Shown piece by piece: positions 53,061 to 61,614 of a stretch of DNA of 64,000 nucleotides. Under the pieces are notes generated by a model that was not told where the DNA came from, made no database searches, and worked only from the letters and a program-made list of their open reading frames with translations. The number at the start of each line of letters is the position of its first letter. Position 1 is the first letter of the stretch. Made by a program: the position numbers and the translations under genes. This DNA is from Gammaproteobacteria bacterium (lineage in GTDB: Bacteria; Pseudomonadota; Gammaproteobacteria; Pseudomonadales; JADFDG01). The stretch lies in the NCBI GenBank assembly GCA_018262975.1, contig JADFDG010000001.1:99372-163371 (forward strand), written 5' to 3'.

Positions 53061-53915
53061 ATGCCCACCCACCCGCTCCTGCTCGGCGCCCTGCTGCTTA
53101 CTGGCGGCGAGGCCATGCTCACGTTGATGGCCGCGGTCATCAAGCACGTGTCGCCCGAGGTTTCCACGGCGATGGTGGTGTTCCTGCGCAACCTGTTCGG
53201 TCTGCTGGCACTGGTGCCACTGCTGGCCACCCACCGCGGCAGCCTGTTCACCAGCACGCGGCCGGGCACCATGGCCATCCGCGCACTGGCCGGGCTGGCG
53301 GCGATGTACGGATTCTTCTACGTCATCGCGCACCTGCCGCTGGCGGAAGCGACGCTGGTGAAACTCACCACGCCGTTCTTCATGCCGCTGATCGGCTGGT
53401 TCTGGCTGAAGGAGCGCATCGGGCGCCACAACGCCACCGCCATCGTCGTGGGCTTCATCGGCGTGCTGTTCATCCTGCGTCCCGGCACCGACACGTTCGA
53501 CCCGGACGCGCTGGTCGGCATCGCCGCCGCCCTGCTGGCCAGCGTGGCCATGGTGGCGATCCGCGGCATGAGCGAAGACGAGCCACCGGCACGCATCGTG
53601 TTCCAGTTCGGCCTGGTGAGCACGCTGGTGTCGGCGGTGCCGCTGCTGTGGGCCTGGCAGATGCCGCCGGCACACCTGTGGGGCTGGCTGCTGGCGATGG
53701 GCGCGTTCGGCAGCATCGGCCAGTTGCTCATCACCCGCGCCTTCCAGGTCGCGCCGCCGGGGCGCATCGGCCCGTTCAATTACACCTCGGTGGTGTTCGC
53801 GGCACTGCTCGGCTGGGCCGTGTGGGGTGAATCGTTACTGGTGACTACCGTGGTGGGCAGCCTGCTGATCTTCGTGGCGGGCGTGATCAACCTGCGCGGC
53901 GGGGCGCGCCATTGA
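53061..53915 (+). CDS. EamA/DMT-family transporter
   Basis: A 284-residue membrane protein with ten predicted helices in two EamA repeats: VVFLRNLFGLLALVPLL and FFYVIAHLPLAEATLVKLTTPFF in the first, and LITRAFQVAPPGRIGPFNYTS with LGWAVWGESLL in the second. It ends with RGGARH. It is only distantly related to the EamA protein at 11300. Substrate unknown. Confidence 0.87.
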   Translation: MPTHPLLLGALLLTGGEAMLTLMAAVIKHVSPEVSTAMVVFLRNLFGLLALVPLLATHRGSLFTSTRPGTMAIRALAGLAAMYGFFYVIAHLPLAEATLVKLTTPFFMPLIGWFWLKERIGRHNATAIVVGFIGVLFILRPGTDTFDPDALVGIAAALLASVAMVAIRGMSEDEPPARIVFQFGLVSTLVSAVPLLWAWQMPPAHLWGWLLAMGAFGSIGQLLITRAFQVAPPGRIGPFNYTSVVFAALLGWAVWGESLLVTTVVGSLLIFVAGVINLRGGARH

Positions 53916-54012
53916 AGCTACGGCCGGCACTTGCATTCGCGTCTGCCGGCGCTAACCTCGGGTCGAACGCCGAAGGCGCGCACCGGACGCGCCGGCAACC
54001 AGGAGAATGCCC

Positions 54013-54948
54013 ATGACCCGCCAACGACTGGCCGCCCTGCTGCTGGCCCCCCTGCTCCTGCTGGCCCTGCCCGGCTGCGACAAGGTCCAGGACCGGGTGT
54101 TCGCCATGGAAATGAGCGCGGAGTACGCCGTCGCCGGCCTGCAGCAGGCCAACCTGGCGGTCGATGACATCAACTGGGTCTACCTGAAGAACGACTGGCA
54201 GGATGGCCGCGAAACGGTGGTGCTGCTGCACGGCTTCAGTGCCGACCGCAACAACTGGACCCGCTTCGCGGCGGAACTCGGCGATACCTACAACCTGCTG
54301 ATCCCCGACCTGCCCGGCCACGGCGAGACCACCAGCAGCTTCGAGCTGCCCTACGACGTCGACACCCAGGCCCGCCGTGTCCTCAGCCTGACCGAGGCAC
54401 TGGGCATCGACAAATTCCACCTCGCCGGTAACTCCATGGGCGGCGCGATCAGCGCGCGCGCTGCGTGGCTGGCCCCGGGCCGCGTGCTGACCCTTGGCCT
54501 GTTCAATGCCGCCGGCGCCCACCAGCAGGAGAGCGAGTTCGACGCGGCGCTGGCGCAGGGTACCAACCCGCTCATCGTCAAGGCACCCGAAGACATGGAG
54601 CGGGTCATAGCCTTCGCCATGTCGAAGCCGCCGTTCATGCCGTGGCCGGTGCAGGACGTGATGGCACGCCGCAGCGTGGCCCGCGCACAACTGAACGAGA
54701 AGATCTTCGCCGACCTGCGTCGCGACAACAGCATCGACCAGATGCGCATCCTGCCGGAGGTGGTGTCGCGTACGCTGGTGCTCTGGGGTGACCAGGACCG
54801 CCTGCTGCACGTGGCCAACGCCGACCTGTTCGTGGCCACCATGCCCAATGCGCGCAAGGTCGTGCTGGCCGGGATCGGCCACCTGCCGATGCTGGAAGCC
54901 CCGGCCGAGTCTGCCCGCGTCTACCGCGAATTCCTGGCCGGCCAGTGA
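54013..54948 (+). CDS. alpha/beta-hydrolase lipoprotein
   Basis: A 311-residue protein with a lipoprotein signal peptide (lipobox LALPGC) and an alpha/beta-hydrolase core. The core has the oxyanion HGFSADRNNW, the nucleophile elbow AGNSMGGAIS, acid-bearing WGDQDRLL and the final His in GIGHLPMLE. Start: AGGAG (54001-54005) is 7 nt before the ATG at 54013, better than the ATG at 54007. A membrane-attached esterase or lipase is likely; substrate unknown. Confidence 0.85.
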   Translation: MTRQRLAALLLAPLLLLALPGCDKVQDRVFAMEMSAEYAVAGLQQANLAVDDINWVYLKNDWQDGRETVVLLHGFSADRNNWTRFAAELGDTYNLLIPDLPGHGETTSSFELPYDVDTQARRVLSLTEALGIDKFHLAGNSMGGAISARAAWLAPGRVLTLGLFNAAGAHQQESEFDAALAQGTNPLIVKAPEDMERVIAFAMSKPPFMPWPVQDVMARRSVARAQLNEKIFADLRRDNSIDQMRILPEVVSRTLVLWGDQDRLLHVANADLFVATMPNARKVVLAGIGHLPMLEAPAESARVYREFLAGQ

Positions 54949-54966
54949 ACCGCATCCATTCCGGGC

Positions 54967-54995
54967 TTGTCGGCGACCGGCCCGGAATGGACAAT
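54967..54995 (+). promoter_or_regulatory. candidate promoter of tRNA-Gly
   Basis: TTGTCG (54967-54972) and GACAAT (54990-54995) are spaced 17 bp, 12 bp upstream of the mature tRNA 5' end. Confidence 0.4.
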
Positions 54996-55006
54996 ACGGG
55001 CCCTGT

Positions 55007-55080
55007 GCGGGTGTAGTTCAATGGTAGAACTTCAGCTTCCCAAGCTGACTACGTGGGTTCGATTCCCATCACCCGCTCCA
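55007..55080 (+). tRNA. tRNA-Gly(CCC)
   Basis: A complete 74-nt cloverleaf. The 7-bp acceptor stem is GCGGGTG/CACCCGC, the anticodon stem TCAGC/GCTGA frames loop TTCCCAA with anticodon CCC, the T arm contains GGGTTCGATTCCC, and the 3' CCA is encoded. It reads GGG codons. Confidence 0.95.
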
Positions 55081-55128
55081 GATTCCCGTGTCAACGCGCC
55101 TGTTTCTGCGGTCTGACCGCTACGGCGC

Positions 55129-56421
55129 TCAGGCCGGCTGGTCGGCCGGCGCATTGCCGAACCATGCGAACGGCACCTGGTAGGTCATCAGGAAGCCGCC
55201 GATGGTGATCAGCACGCGCGAGATGGCGATGTAGGAATCGGGAATGCGCACCCGTTTCTCGCGGAACAGTTCCAGCAGGTCGATCATGCTGTCGGCGAGG
55301 TTGTTCTGTGCCAGGCGGTCGCTCAGCACGTAACTGGCCAGGTGTTGCAGCGTTTCGGCGTTGCCGCCGACGAAACCGGCCTTCTCGAACAACTCGCCGA
55401 TCCCTTCCACCTGCCCGCTCACGCAGGCGAACAACAGTCGCGCGTAGTGGTCGCGCTCCACCGGGTCGAGGACGGCCAACGCGCCGAAATCGAGGATGGT
55501 GATGTTGCCGTCGGGATCGACGAGGAAATTCCCCGGGTGCGGGTCGGCCTGGTAGATACCGAACTGCGTCACCTGCTGGATGTAACTCTGGAACAGTTCG
55601 GTGAGCAGGTCGGCGGCGCGGCCGGGATGCGCGTCGAGGTGGTCGCGCAGGCGCTCGCCTTGCACCCAGCCGGTCACCAGCACGTCCTCGTCGCTCAGGT
55701 TGCCGAACAGCACCGGTACGCGGATACGCGGACGGTGCGGCAGCGCGGCAAAGCGCTCGAGGTTGCGCGCCTCGTTGCGGAAATCCAGTTCGGTGAGGGT
55801 CATCGCCAGCAACTGGTCGATGACCTGGTTGAGGTCCAGTTCGCGCACCAGCGGCGCCAGCATGCCGGCCAGCAGGCGGAAGGTGGCCTCGTCCTGGTGG
55901 AAATGCTGCACCACGCCCGGCAGGCGGATCTTCACCGCCACCTCCTCGCCACTGGCCAACCGCGCACGGTGGACCTGGGCGATGGAAGCAGTAGCGATCG
56001 GCGTGGTATCGAACTCGCTGAAGCGACTCTCCCAGTCGTCACCCCAGCGGGCCTCCAGCACCGGGCGCAACTCGTCGTCGAAATCCACCGGCGCAGCGTC
56101 GTTCTGCAGCTTCTGCAGGGCGAGGATGTATTCCTTGGGCAGCACGTCCGGCCGGCAACTGAAGAATTGCGCTGCCTTCACCCAGCCACCGCCGTTCTGC
56201 TCGCAGAGCCGGGCCAGCCGCTCCGCGGCCTGCGCATGCGCGCGCGACAGGCCGTCGGCACGGGTATCTCCCGCCTCGCGCTGGAGGGTCAGGAAGTGCC
56301 GCCGGTAAGTGCGCAGGATGGACATCCCGGCCGCCACCGCACGGGCATGGCGGGCACGCCCGGCCACGATGTGGCGGACTCGGCGGAGGTTGCGGCGCAG
56401 GAAGCCGGCGGGACTGGACAT
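55129..56421 (-). CDS. ABC1/ADCK (UbiB-like) atypical kinase family protein
   Basis: A 430-residue protein of the ABC1 atypical kinase family, related to UbiB and eukaryotic ADCK/COQ8. Family features are the N-terminal KxGQ-like KAAQFFSCRPDVLP, PIATASIAQVHRARLASGEEVAVKIRLPG (split here), ELDFRNEARNLERF, GIYQADPHPGNFLV with catalytic residues, and ILDFGALAVLD. It supports coenzyme Q metabolism or lipid homeostasis elsewhere; the substrate here is unknown. It has no ubi neighbour. Start ATG 56421 begins the conserved part. Confidence 0.88.
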   Translation of the reverse strand: MSSPAGFLRRNLRRVRHIVAGRARHARAVAAGMSILRTYRRHFLTLQREAGDTRADGLSRAHAQAAERLARLCEQNGGGWVKAAQFFSCRPDVLPKEYILALQKLQNDAAPVDFDDELRPVLEARWGDDWESRFSEFDTTPIATASIAQVHRARLASGEEVAVKIRLPGVVQHFHQDEATFRLLAGMLAPLVRELDLNQVIDQLLAMTLTELDFRNEARNLERFAALPHRPRIRVPVLFGNLSDEDVLVTGWVQGERLRDHLDAHPGRAADLLTELFQSYIQQVTQFGIYQADPHPGNFLVDPDGNITILDFGALAVLDPVERDHYARLLFACVSGQVEGIGELFEKAGFVGGNAETLQHLASYVLSDRLAQNNLADSMIDLLELFREKRVRIPDSYIAISRVLITIGGFLMTYQVPFAWFGNAPADQPA

Positions 56422-56564
56422 GCGGGTCTCATTCGGGCGCGGGGTTCCGGAGTATACGCAAGGAACCACGGAAGGCGACTGGCCGCTGGCACGCGCCCGG
56501 CCGACCGGCGGCCAAGGCGGTGCCGTCGCGGTCTTTGCGGGGCGCGGTGCCGGCCGCGGAGCGC

Positions 56565-56570
56565 TAGAAT
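56565..56570 (+). promoter_or_regulatory. -10 box TAGAAT for cmoA operon
   Basis: TAGAAT followed by a G/C-rich stretch lies 32 bp before the cmoA ATG, upstream of three overlapping genes. The -35 is not clear. Confidence 0.4.
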
Positions 56571-56601
56571 GGCGGCCCGACACACACCGCCAGACGCCCG
56601 C

Positions 56602-57339
56602 ATGACCAGCCCCGGCCCCAGGGACCGCATCTACGCCACCGCGCGCGACAACGTCGAGCCGTTCCGCTTCGACGAGGCGGTAGTGCGCGTGTTCCCCGAC
56701 ATGATCCGCCGCTCGGTGCCCGGGTACGCGACCATGGTGGAAATGACCGGCGTGATCGCCGGGCGCTATGCGCAACCGGGCAGCAACCTCTACGACCTCG
56801 GCTGCTCGCTGGGCGCGGTCACGCTGGCCATGCGCCACCAGTTGCCGCACGCCGACTGCACGCTGGTGGCCGTCGACAACTCGCCGGCGATGATCGCACA
56901 GGCACGCACGCTGCTGGCCGGCGACGGCGCGCCGGTGGACCTGCGCTGCGAGGACATCCGCGACACGCGCTTCGCGCGCGCGTCGGTGGTGGCGCTGAAC
57001 TTCACCCTGCAGTTCATCGACCCGGCCGACCGCCCCGCCCTGCTGGCACGCATCGCCGACGGCATGCTGCCCGGCGGCGCGCTGGTGCTGTCGGAGAAGA
57101 TCCGCTACGCCGACGCGCACGAGCAGCAGCTCAACGAGGCGCTGCACCACGCCTTCAAGCGTGCCGAGGGATACAGCGACCTGGAAATCGCCCAGAAGCG
57201 CAGCGCGCTGGAGCGCGTGCTGGTGCCGGACACGCTCGACGAGCACGTCGCGCGCCTGGCTGCCGCCGGCTTCACGGACATCACGCCCTGGTTCCGCTGC
57301 TTCAACTTCGCCTCGCTGATCGCCCGCAAGCCGCAATGA
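56602..57339 (+). CDS. cmoA: carboxy-S-adenosyl-L-methionine synthase
   Basis: A 245-residue methyltransferase-fold protein that makes carboxy-SAM from SAM and prephenate for tRNA wobble uridine modification. SAM-binding motif DLGCSLGAVTLAM, NSPAMIAQAR, LNFTLQFI and the LSEKIRY segment are characteristic. The ATG of cmoB overlaps its stop by 4 nt, consistent with a cmoA-cmoB operon. Confidence 0.93.
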   Translation: MTSPGPRDRIYATARDNVEPFRFDEAVVRVFPDMIRRSVPGYATMVEMTGVIAGRYAQPGSNLYDLGCSLGAVTLAMRHQLPHADCTLVAVDNSPAMIAQARTLLAGDGAPVDLRCEDIRDTRFARASVVALNFTLQFIDPADRPALLARIADGMLPGGALVLSEKIRYADAHEQQLNEALHHAFKRAEGYSDLEIAQKRSALERVLVPDTLDEHVARLAAAGFTDITPWFRCFNFASLIARKPQ

Positions 57340-58325
57340 ACCCGTTCGACGCCGACTCCCTGCCGGCGGCGCTGGCCGCCCATGGCTCGCCCGCCTGGGG
57401 CGACTGGCTGGCCGCGCACTGGCCTGCACTGGTGAGCCGCGAGCGCAACGCCGACCTCGATCGCTGGCAGGCGGCGGTGCAGGCGCTGCCGGCGGTGGCG
57501 CCGTCGCATGTCGTCATCGATGCCGATACGGTCAGCGTCGGCACGCGCGCCGACCTCGATGCCGCGCAGGCCGCCGCGCTGGAAACCGCGCTGCGCACGC
57601 TGCATCCGTGGCGCAAGGGCCCTTTCGATTTCTTCGGCACGCACATCGACACAGAGTGGCGCTCGGACTGGAAATGGCAACGCGTGGCGCCGCACCTGTC
57701 GGCGCTGGCCGGCCGCCGCGTGCTCGACGTGGGCTGCGGCAGCGGCTACCACCTGTGGCGCATGCGCGGTGCCGGCGCCGCCTTCGTGCTCGGCATCGAC
57801 CCGGCCCTGCTGTATTTCGCGCAGTTCGCCTGCCTGAAGCGCTACCTGCCGCACGAGCCCGTGCACTTCGCGCCGGTGAAACTCGAGGAACTGCCGGCGG
57901 GCGCGGCGTTCGACACGGTGTTCTCGATGGGCGTGATCTACCACCGCCGCGACCCGCTCGCACACCTGTCCGAACTCATGGCCGCGCTGGTGCCCGGCGG
58001 CGAACTGGTGCTGGAAACGCTGGTGATCCCCGGCGACGACGACGCCGTGCTGCAACCGCCGGGCCGTTACGCGCAGATGCGCAACGTGCTGGCCATCCCG
58101 ACCTGCGCGGCACTGTCGCGCTGGCTGGCGGAAGCAGGCTACAGCGACATCCGTATCGTCGACGTCACACCCACCACCACCGCCGAGCAACGCGCGACGC
58201 CGTGGATGACGTTCCTGTCGCTGGCCGATTTCCTCGACCCGCAGGACCCGTCGCGCACCGTCGAGGGCCACCCGGCGCCGGTGCGCGCGGTGGCGATCGC
58301 GCGCAAGCCCGGGGGCACGCCATGA
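57336..58325 (+). CDS. cmoB: tRNA U34 carboxymethyltransferase
   Basis: A 329-residue enzyme that uses carboxy-SAM to form 5-oxyacetyluridine (cmo5U34) on tRNA. It has GPFDFFGTHIDTEWRSDWKW, the nucleotide motif VLDVGCGSGYHLWRM, and FSMGVIYHRRDPLAHL, all typical. Length matches the family. It overlaps cmoA upstream and the RluA-like gene downstream by 4 nt each. Confidence 0.93.
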   Translation: MNPFDADSLPAALAAHGSPAWGDWLAAHWPALVSRERNADLDRWQAAVQALPAVAPSHVVIDADTVSVGTRADLDAAQAAALETALRTLHPWRKGPFDFFGTHIDTEWRSDWKWQRVAPHLSALAGRRVLDVGCGSGYHLWRMRGAGAAFVLGIDPALLYFAQFACLKRYLPHEPVHFAPVKLEELPAGAAFDTVFSMGVIYHRRDPLAHLSELMAALVPGGELVLETLVIPGDDDAVLQPPGRYAQMRNVLAIPTCAALSRWLAEAGYSDIRIVDVTPTTTAEQRATPWMTFLSLADFLDPQDPSRTVEGHPAPVRAVAIARKPGGTP

Positions 58326-59041
58326 GCCACCCGCGCGAACTGTGGCCGCTGTCAGTGCATGAAGCCGCCGAGGGCGACGACCCCGGCTACTACGTGGCGA
58401 AACCATGCCGCGACGCGCTGCTGCTGGTGCACGTCGACGAGGAAATCATCGTCATCGACAAGCCGTCGGGGCTGTTCACCATCCCCGGCCGCGGCCCGGA
58501 AAACGCCGACAGCGCCATCACCCGCCTGCAGGCGGCGTACCCGGAGGCGATCATCATCCACCGCCTGGACCTCGACACGTCCGGCCTGCTGGTGGTGCCG
58601 CGCACCTTCCTCGGCCGCAGCACGCTTTCGCGGCAGATCCGCGAGCGCACCATGCGCAAGGAATACGAGGCGGTGGTGTGGGGAATCGTCGAAGACGACG
58701 AAGGCAGCATCGACCTGCCGCTGGAACGCGACATGGAAAACCGCCCGAAGGTGAAGGTGGACCACGTGAACGGCAAGGCGTCGCTCACGCGCTGGCGCGT
58801 ACTGCGGCGCGACGCGGCAAACAACCGCACGCTGCTGCGCCTTTCACCGCCCACCGGGCGGCAACACCAGTTGCGCATCCACCTGGCCAGCATCGGCCAC
58901 CCCATCCTGGGCTGCGACCTGTACGCGCATGAAGACGCCTACCGCGCCATGCCGCGCCTGATGCTGCACGCCGCACTGCTGGGTTTCGCGCACCCGGCAA
59001 CCGGCGACTGGATCGAATTCGAATCGCCGTCGCGGTTCTGA
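58322..59041 (+). CDS. RluA-family pseudouridine synthase
   Basis: A 239-residue pseudouridine synthase of the RluA family. It has the catalytic Asp motif HRLDLDTSGLLV, an IVIDKPSGLFTIPGRG start, and PPTGRQHQLRIHLASIGHPILGCDLY. It lacks an N-terminal S4 domain, as in RluA itself, so it probably modifies 23S rRNA and/or tRNA at positions not predictable here. It forms a tRNA/rRNA modification operon with cmoA and cmoB. The frame is open far upstream, but homology starts at the ATG at 58322. Confidence 0.88.
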   Translation: MSHPRELWPLSVHEAAEGDDPGYYVAKPCRDALLLVHVDEEIIVIDKPSGLFTIPGRGPENADSAITRLQAAYPEAIIIHRLDLDTSGLLVVPRTFLGRSTLSRQIRERTMRKEYEAVVWGIVEDDEGSIDLPLERDMENRPKVKVDHVNGKASLTRWRVLRRDAANNRTLLRLSPPTGRQHQLRIHLASIGHPILGCDLYAHEDAYRAMPRLMLHAALLGFAHPATGDWIEFESPSRF

Positions 59042-59061
59042 CCGGCAGCGCCGCGACGCGC

Positions 59062-59093
59062 AAAAAAAACGGCGGGACCAGCCCGCCGTTTTT
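59062..59093. terminator. bidirectional rho-independent terminator
   Basis: A 9-bp stem (59068-59076 with 59082-59090, 5-nt loop) is flanked by an A8 run on the left and a T5 run on the right, so it serves both the RluA-like and the convergent SlyD-like gene. Confidence 0.88.
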
Positions 59094-59114
59094 CACCATC
59101 AGTGATGGTCCGCC

Positions 59115-59597
59115 TCAGTGGTGGTGACCGCCTTCGCCGTGCACGTGGCCGTGCGCCAGCTCTTCGTCGGTCGGCTCGCGCACCTCGGTGACTTCCACCG
59201 CGAAGTGCAGCGTCTCGCCGGCCAGCGGGTGGTTGCCGTCCAGGGTGATGTTGTCACCCTCGATGCCGACGATGGTCACCACGCGAATGCCTTCCGGCGT
59301 CTGCGCCTGGAACTGCATGCCGACTTCCAGGTCCGGCGCGCCGCCGAACGCCGCGCGCGGCACTTCCTGCACCAGGCCATCCTCGCGCAGGCCATAGGCC
59401 TCGGCCGGCGGGATGCTCACCTTCAGCTTGTCACCGGCTTTCTTGCCGGCCAGCGCGTTCTCGAGGCCCGGGATGATGTTGCCGAACCCGTGCAGGTAGG
59501 CCAGCGGCTCGCGGCCATCGGACGAATCGAGTACCTCGCCGCTGTCGCTGGTGAGGGTGTAGTGGATCAATACGACCTTGTTGTCGCCTGCCTGCAT
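59115..59597 (-). CDS. slyD: SlyD-like FKBP peptidyl-prolyl isomerase
   Basis: A 160-residue FKBP with an inserted IF (chaperone) domain, as in SlyD. The FKBP part shows VVLIHYTLTSDSGEVLDSS and PLAYLHGFGNIIPGLENAL. The inserted flap runs from the AEAYGLREDGL segment to the QAQTPEGIRVVT strand. It ends with a short His-rich tail (HGHVHGEGGHHH) suggesting metal binding. It is the second of two adjacent slyD-like genes, downstream of the other. Confidence 0.88.
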   Translation of the reverse strand: MQAGDNKVVLIHYTLTSDSGEVLDSSDGREPLAYLHGFGNIIPGLENALAGKKAGDKLKVSIPPAEAYGLREDGLVQEVPRAAFGGAPDLEVGMQFQAQTPEGIRVVTIVGIEGDNITLDGNHPLAGETLHFAVEVTEVREPTDEELAHGHVHGEGGHHH

Positions 59598-59634
59598 GGG
59601 AATGGTCCTGTGGGGGAAAAGGGACTTGCGCGTA

Positions 59635-60126
59635 TCACTCGTGGTGCGCGTGGCCGTCCGCGCCGTGCGCGTGGCCATGTTCGAGTTCGACCGGCAGCGC
59701 GGCGCGCACGTCCTTGACCTCGATGTCGAAGCACAGGGACTGGCCGGCCAGCGGGTGGTTGGCGTCGATGTCGACGGAGAACTTGCCGACCTTGAGCACC
59801 GTCACCATCTGGGTGCCGTGCTCCAGGCGCAGCGGCACCTGCATACCCGGGCGGAGTTTCTGCGAGCCGCCCAGGTACTTGGCAGGAATGCGCTGCTTGA
59901 GGTCCTCGCGGCGTTCGCCGTAGCCGTCCGCCGGGGCGATGGTGACCTTGAGCGTGTCACCGGCCTGCTTGCCGGCCAGCTCGCGCTCAAGGCCCGGGAT
60001 GATGTTGCCGGCGCCGTGCAGGTAGGTGACCGGTTCGCCACCGTCGCGCGACGACTCGATCAGGCTGCCGTCCGGGCGCGAGAGGGTGTAGTCGAAGGTA
60101 ACGACGGTCTGGTCGGCAATCTGCAT
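59635..60126 (-). CDS. SlyD-like FKBP peptidyl-prolyl isomerase (paralogue)
   Basis: A 163-residue SlyD-like protein with TVVTFDYTLSRPDGSLIESS, PVTYLHGAGNIIPGLEREL, the IF-domain stretch ADGYGERREDLKQRI, and a C-terminal histidine tail (HGHAHGADGHAHHE). It is a paralogue of the gene 37 bp downstream. Both keep the FKBP core, but their flap sequences and His tails differ, so they may handle different clients or metals. Confidence 0.87.
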   Translation of the reverse strand: MQIADQTVVTFDYTLSRPDGSLIESSRDGGEPVTYLHGAGNIIPGLERELAGKQAGDTLKVTIAPADGYGERREDLKQRIPAKYLGGSQKLRPGMQVPLRLEHGTQMVTVLKVGKFSVDIDANHPLAGQSLCFDIEVKDVRAALPVELEHGHAHGADGHAHHE

Positions 60127-60168
60127 GGCTGGGCTCCGGTGGCGGGGCCGGCATTATACGCCAAGCGA

Positions 60169-60708
60169 TCACGCCGGGCCGCTGATCGAACTGGCCAGTC
60201 GCCGGCGCACCGCCTCCAGTCGCGGCGCCAGACGGCCACGTACCGCCAGCCACCCGGTCGCCATCGCTGCGAGCAACGCAGCGTGCTCGGGGGGGGCAAG
60301 GCAGGCATCCAGCCCCGGCAGCAAGCCCTGCTCCTCGCGGCTCTCGTGGTGCTCCACGACGTTCTTCAGCACCCGCTCGTGGTCCAGCAACGCGATGACC
60401 GCCCGCCGGTCGGCGATCTCCAGGGCCGCCAGCCGCCGTGCGATGCCATCCAGCAGGTCGAGGATCTTGCCGTGCTCGGCGGCGTATACCCCCGGGGCAA
60501 AGCGCTCGCGCACGCGCGGCGCCAGCGGCAACAGCAGGCGGTCCTCGACCTCGATGTGGGCGCGCAATTGCGCCTGCACCAGCGCGAACGCCTCGCTGGC
60601 CAGCGCGTGGTCGGCAAGCAACAGCGCTTCCTGGTGCAGCAACAGGGTGTCGTCGATCTCGCGGTGGAAGAACGCCACCAGCGCCAGCAGGGAGTCAGGC
60701 TGCTGCAT
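60169..60708 (-). CDS. hemerythrin-like HHE domain protein
   Basis: A 179-residue four-helix hemerythrin-like protein. Likely iron ligands are the His in FFHREID, HIEVED, AEHGKILDLLD and VEHHESREEQGLLP. Such proteins bind oxygen, or sense or store iron or redox state. The ATG at 60708 overlaps the end of the hydroxypyruvate-isomerase-like gene by 14 nt, so the two are probably coupled. Confidence 0.82.
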   Translation of the reverse strand: MQQPDSLLALVAFFHREIDDTLLLHQEALLLADHALASEAFALVQAQLRAHIEVEDRLLLPLAPRVRERFAPGVYAAEHGKILDLLDGIARRLAALEIADRRAVIALLDHERVLKNVVEHHESREEQGLLPGLDACLAPPEHAALLAAMATGWLAVRGRLAPRLEAVRRRLASSISGPA

Positions 60709-61477
60709 GGCGGGCCATCCAGGCGAGGCTGTCTTCCGTGGTGCCGGCGGGCATGTACTCGGCACCGCACCAACCAGCGTACCCGGCGCCGTCCAGCGCG
60801 GCGAACAGCCCCGCGAAGTCCAGCGTGCCGCTGCCCGGCTGGTGGCGGCCGGGCACGTCGGCGAACTGCACGTGCCCCAGTCGCGCGCCATGGGCGGCCA
60901 ACTGTTCCGCCAGCGGCTCGCCCATGCGCGCCATGTGGTAGAGGTCATATTGCATGGCAGCGCCGGGGACTCCGGCCACCACCGCCGCCATCGTCGCGAA
61001 GTCATCGACGAGGAAGCGCGGCATGTCATGGGAGTTGATGGCCTCGACGGTGACGGTGATGCCCAGCGGCGCCAGCCGCTCCACCGCACGCGCCAGGTTG
61101 TCGCGCAATACCGCCAGGCAACGGTCTCGAGCGACACCGGCCGGCACCCTGCCCGCCAGTACGTTGATGCAGCGCGGCGCCAGCACGCGCGCGTAATCGA
61201 TGCAGGTTGCCAGCGCATCGGCGAACTGCGCCTCGCGACCGGGCACGCAGGCCAGGCCATCGCCACCCTGCATCAGGTCCCCGGCCGGCACATTGAACAG
61301 CACCAGCGGCAGGCCCGCTTCGGCCAGGGCATGCTGCCAGTCAGACACCGGCAACTCGTAGGGGAACTGCACCTCCACGCCGGCGAATCCGGCCGCGCGC
61401 GCCGCCGCCGCCCGCTGCGCCAGGGGATGCTCGCGGAACAGCAGGCTGACATTCGCACAGAAACGCGGCATGGACAT
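60695..61477 (-). CDS. hyi: hydroxypyruvate isomerase family protein
   Basis: A 260-residue TIM-barrel sugar isomerase-like protein. Family features include SLLFREHPLAQRAAAA, VEVQFPYELPVSD, catalytic-type Glu in TVTVEAINSHDMPRF and the C-terminal GAEYMPAG. Hyi interconverts hydroxypyruvate and tartronate semialdehyde. A 3-hydroxyisobutyrate-dehydrogenase/tartronate-semialdehyde-reductase-like gene lies about 1.6 kb away on the same strand. The start is ATG 61477 (a second ATG two codons later is possible). Confidence 0.75.
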   Translation of the reverse strand: MSMPRFCANVSLLFREHPLAQRAAAARAAGFAGVEVQFPYELPVSDWQHALAEAGLPLVLFNVPAGDLMQGGDGLACVPGREAQFADALATCIDYARVLAPRCINVLAGRVPAGVARDRCLAVLRDNLARAVERLAPLGITVTVEAINSHDMPRFLVDDFATMAAVVAGVPGAAMQYDLYHMARMGEPLAEQLAAHGARLGHVQFADVPGRHQPGSGTLDFAGLFAALDGAGYAGWCGAEYMPAGTTEDSLAWMARHAAA

Positions 61478-61562
61478 GACCAGGACAGCGGCACCACGCA
61501 CGACACCGGACAATGCGCACCTTAGCGAGCGCGCGGCCCGCGGACAAGGACGCCACGCCGGG

Positions 61563-61568
61563 TATAAT
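61563..61568 (+). promoter_or_regulatory. -10 box TATAAT for rsmC-like gene
   Basis: A perfect TATAAT followed by a G/C-rich stretch, 46 bp before the ATG at 61615. No clear -35. Confidence 0.5.
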
Positions 61569-61614
61569 CGCGCCATCTTGCGCCCGGTGCGCGCCACGCC
61601 GTGAATTCCCGCCG

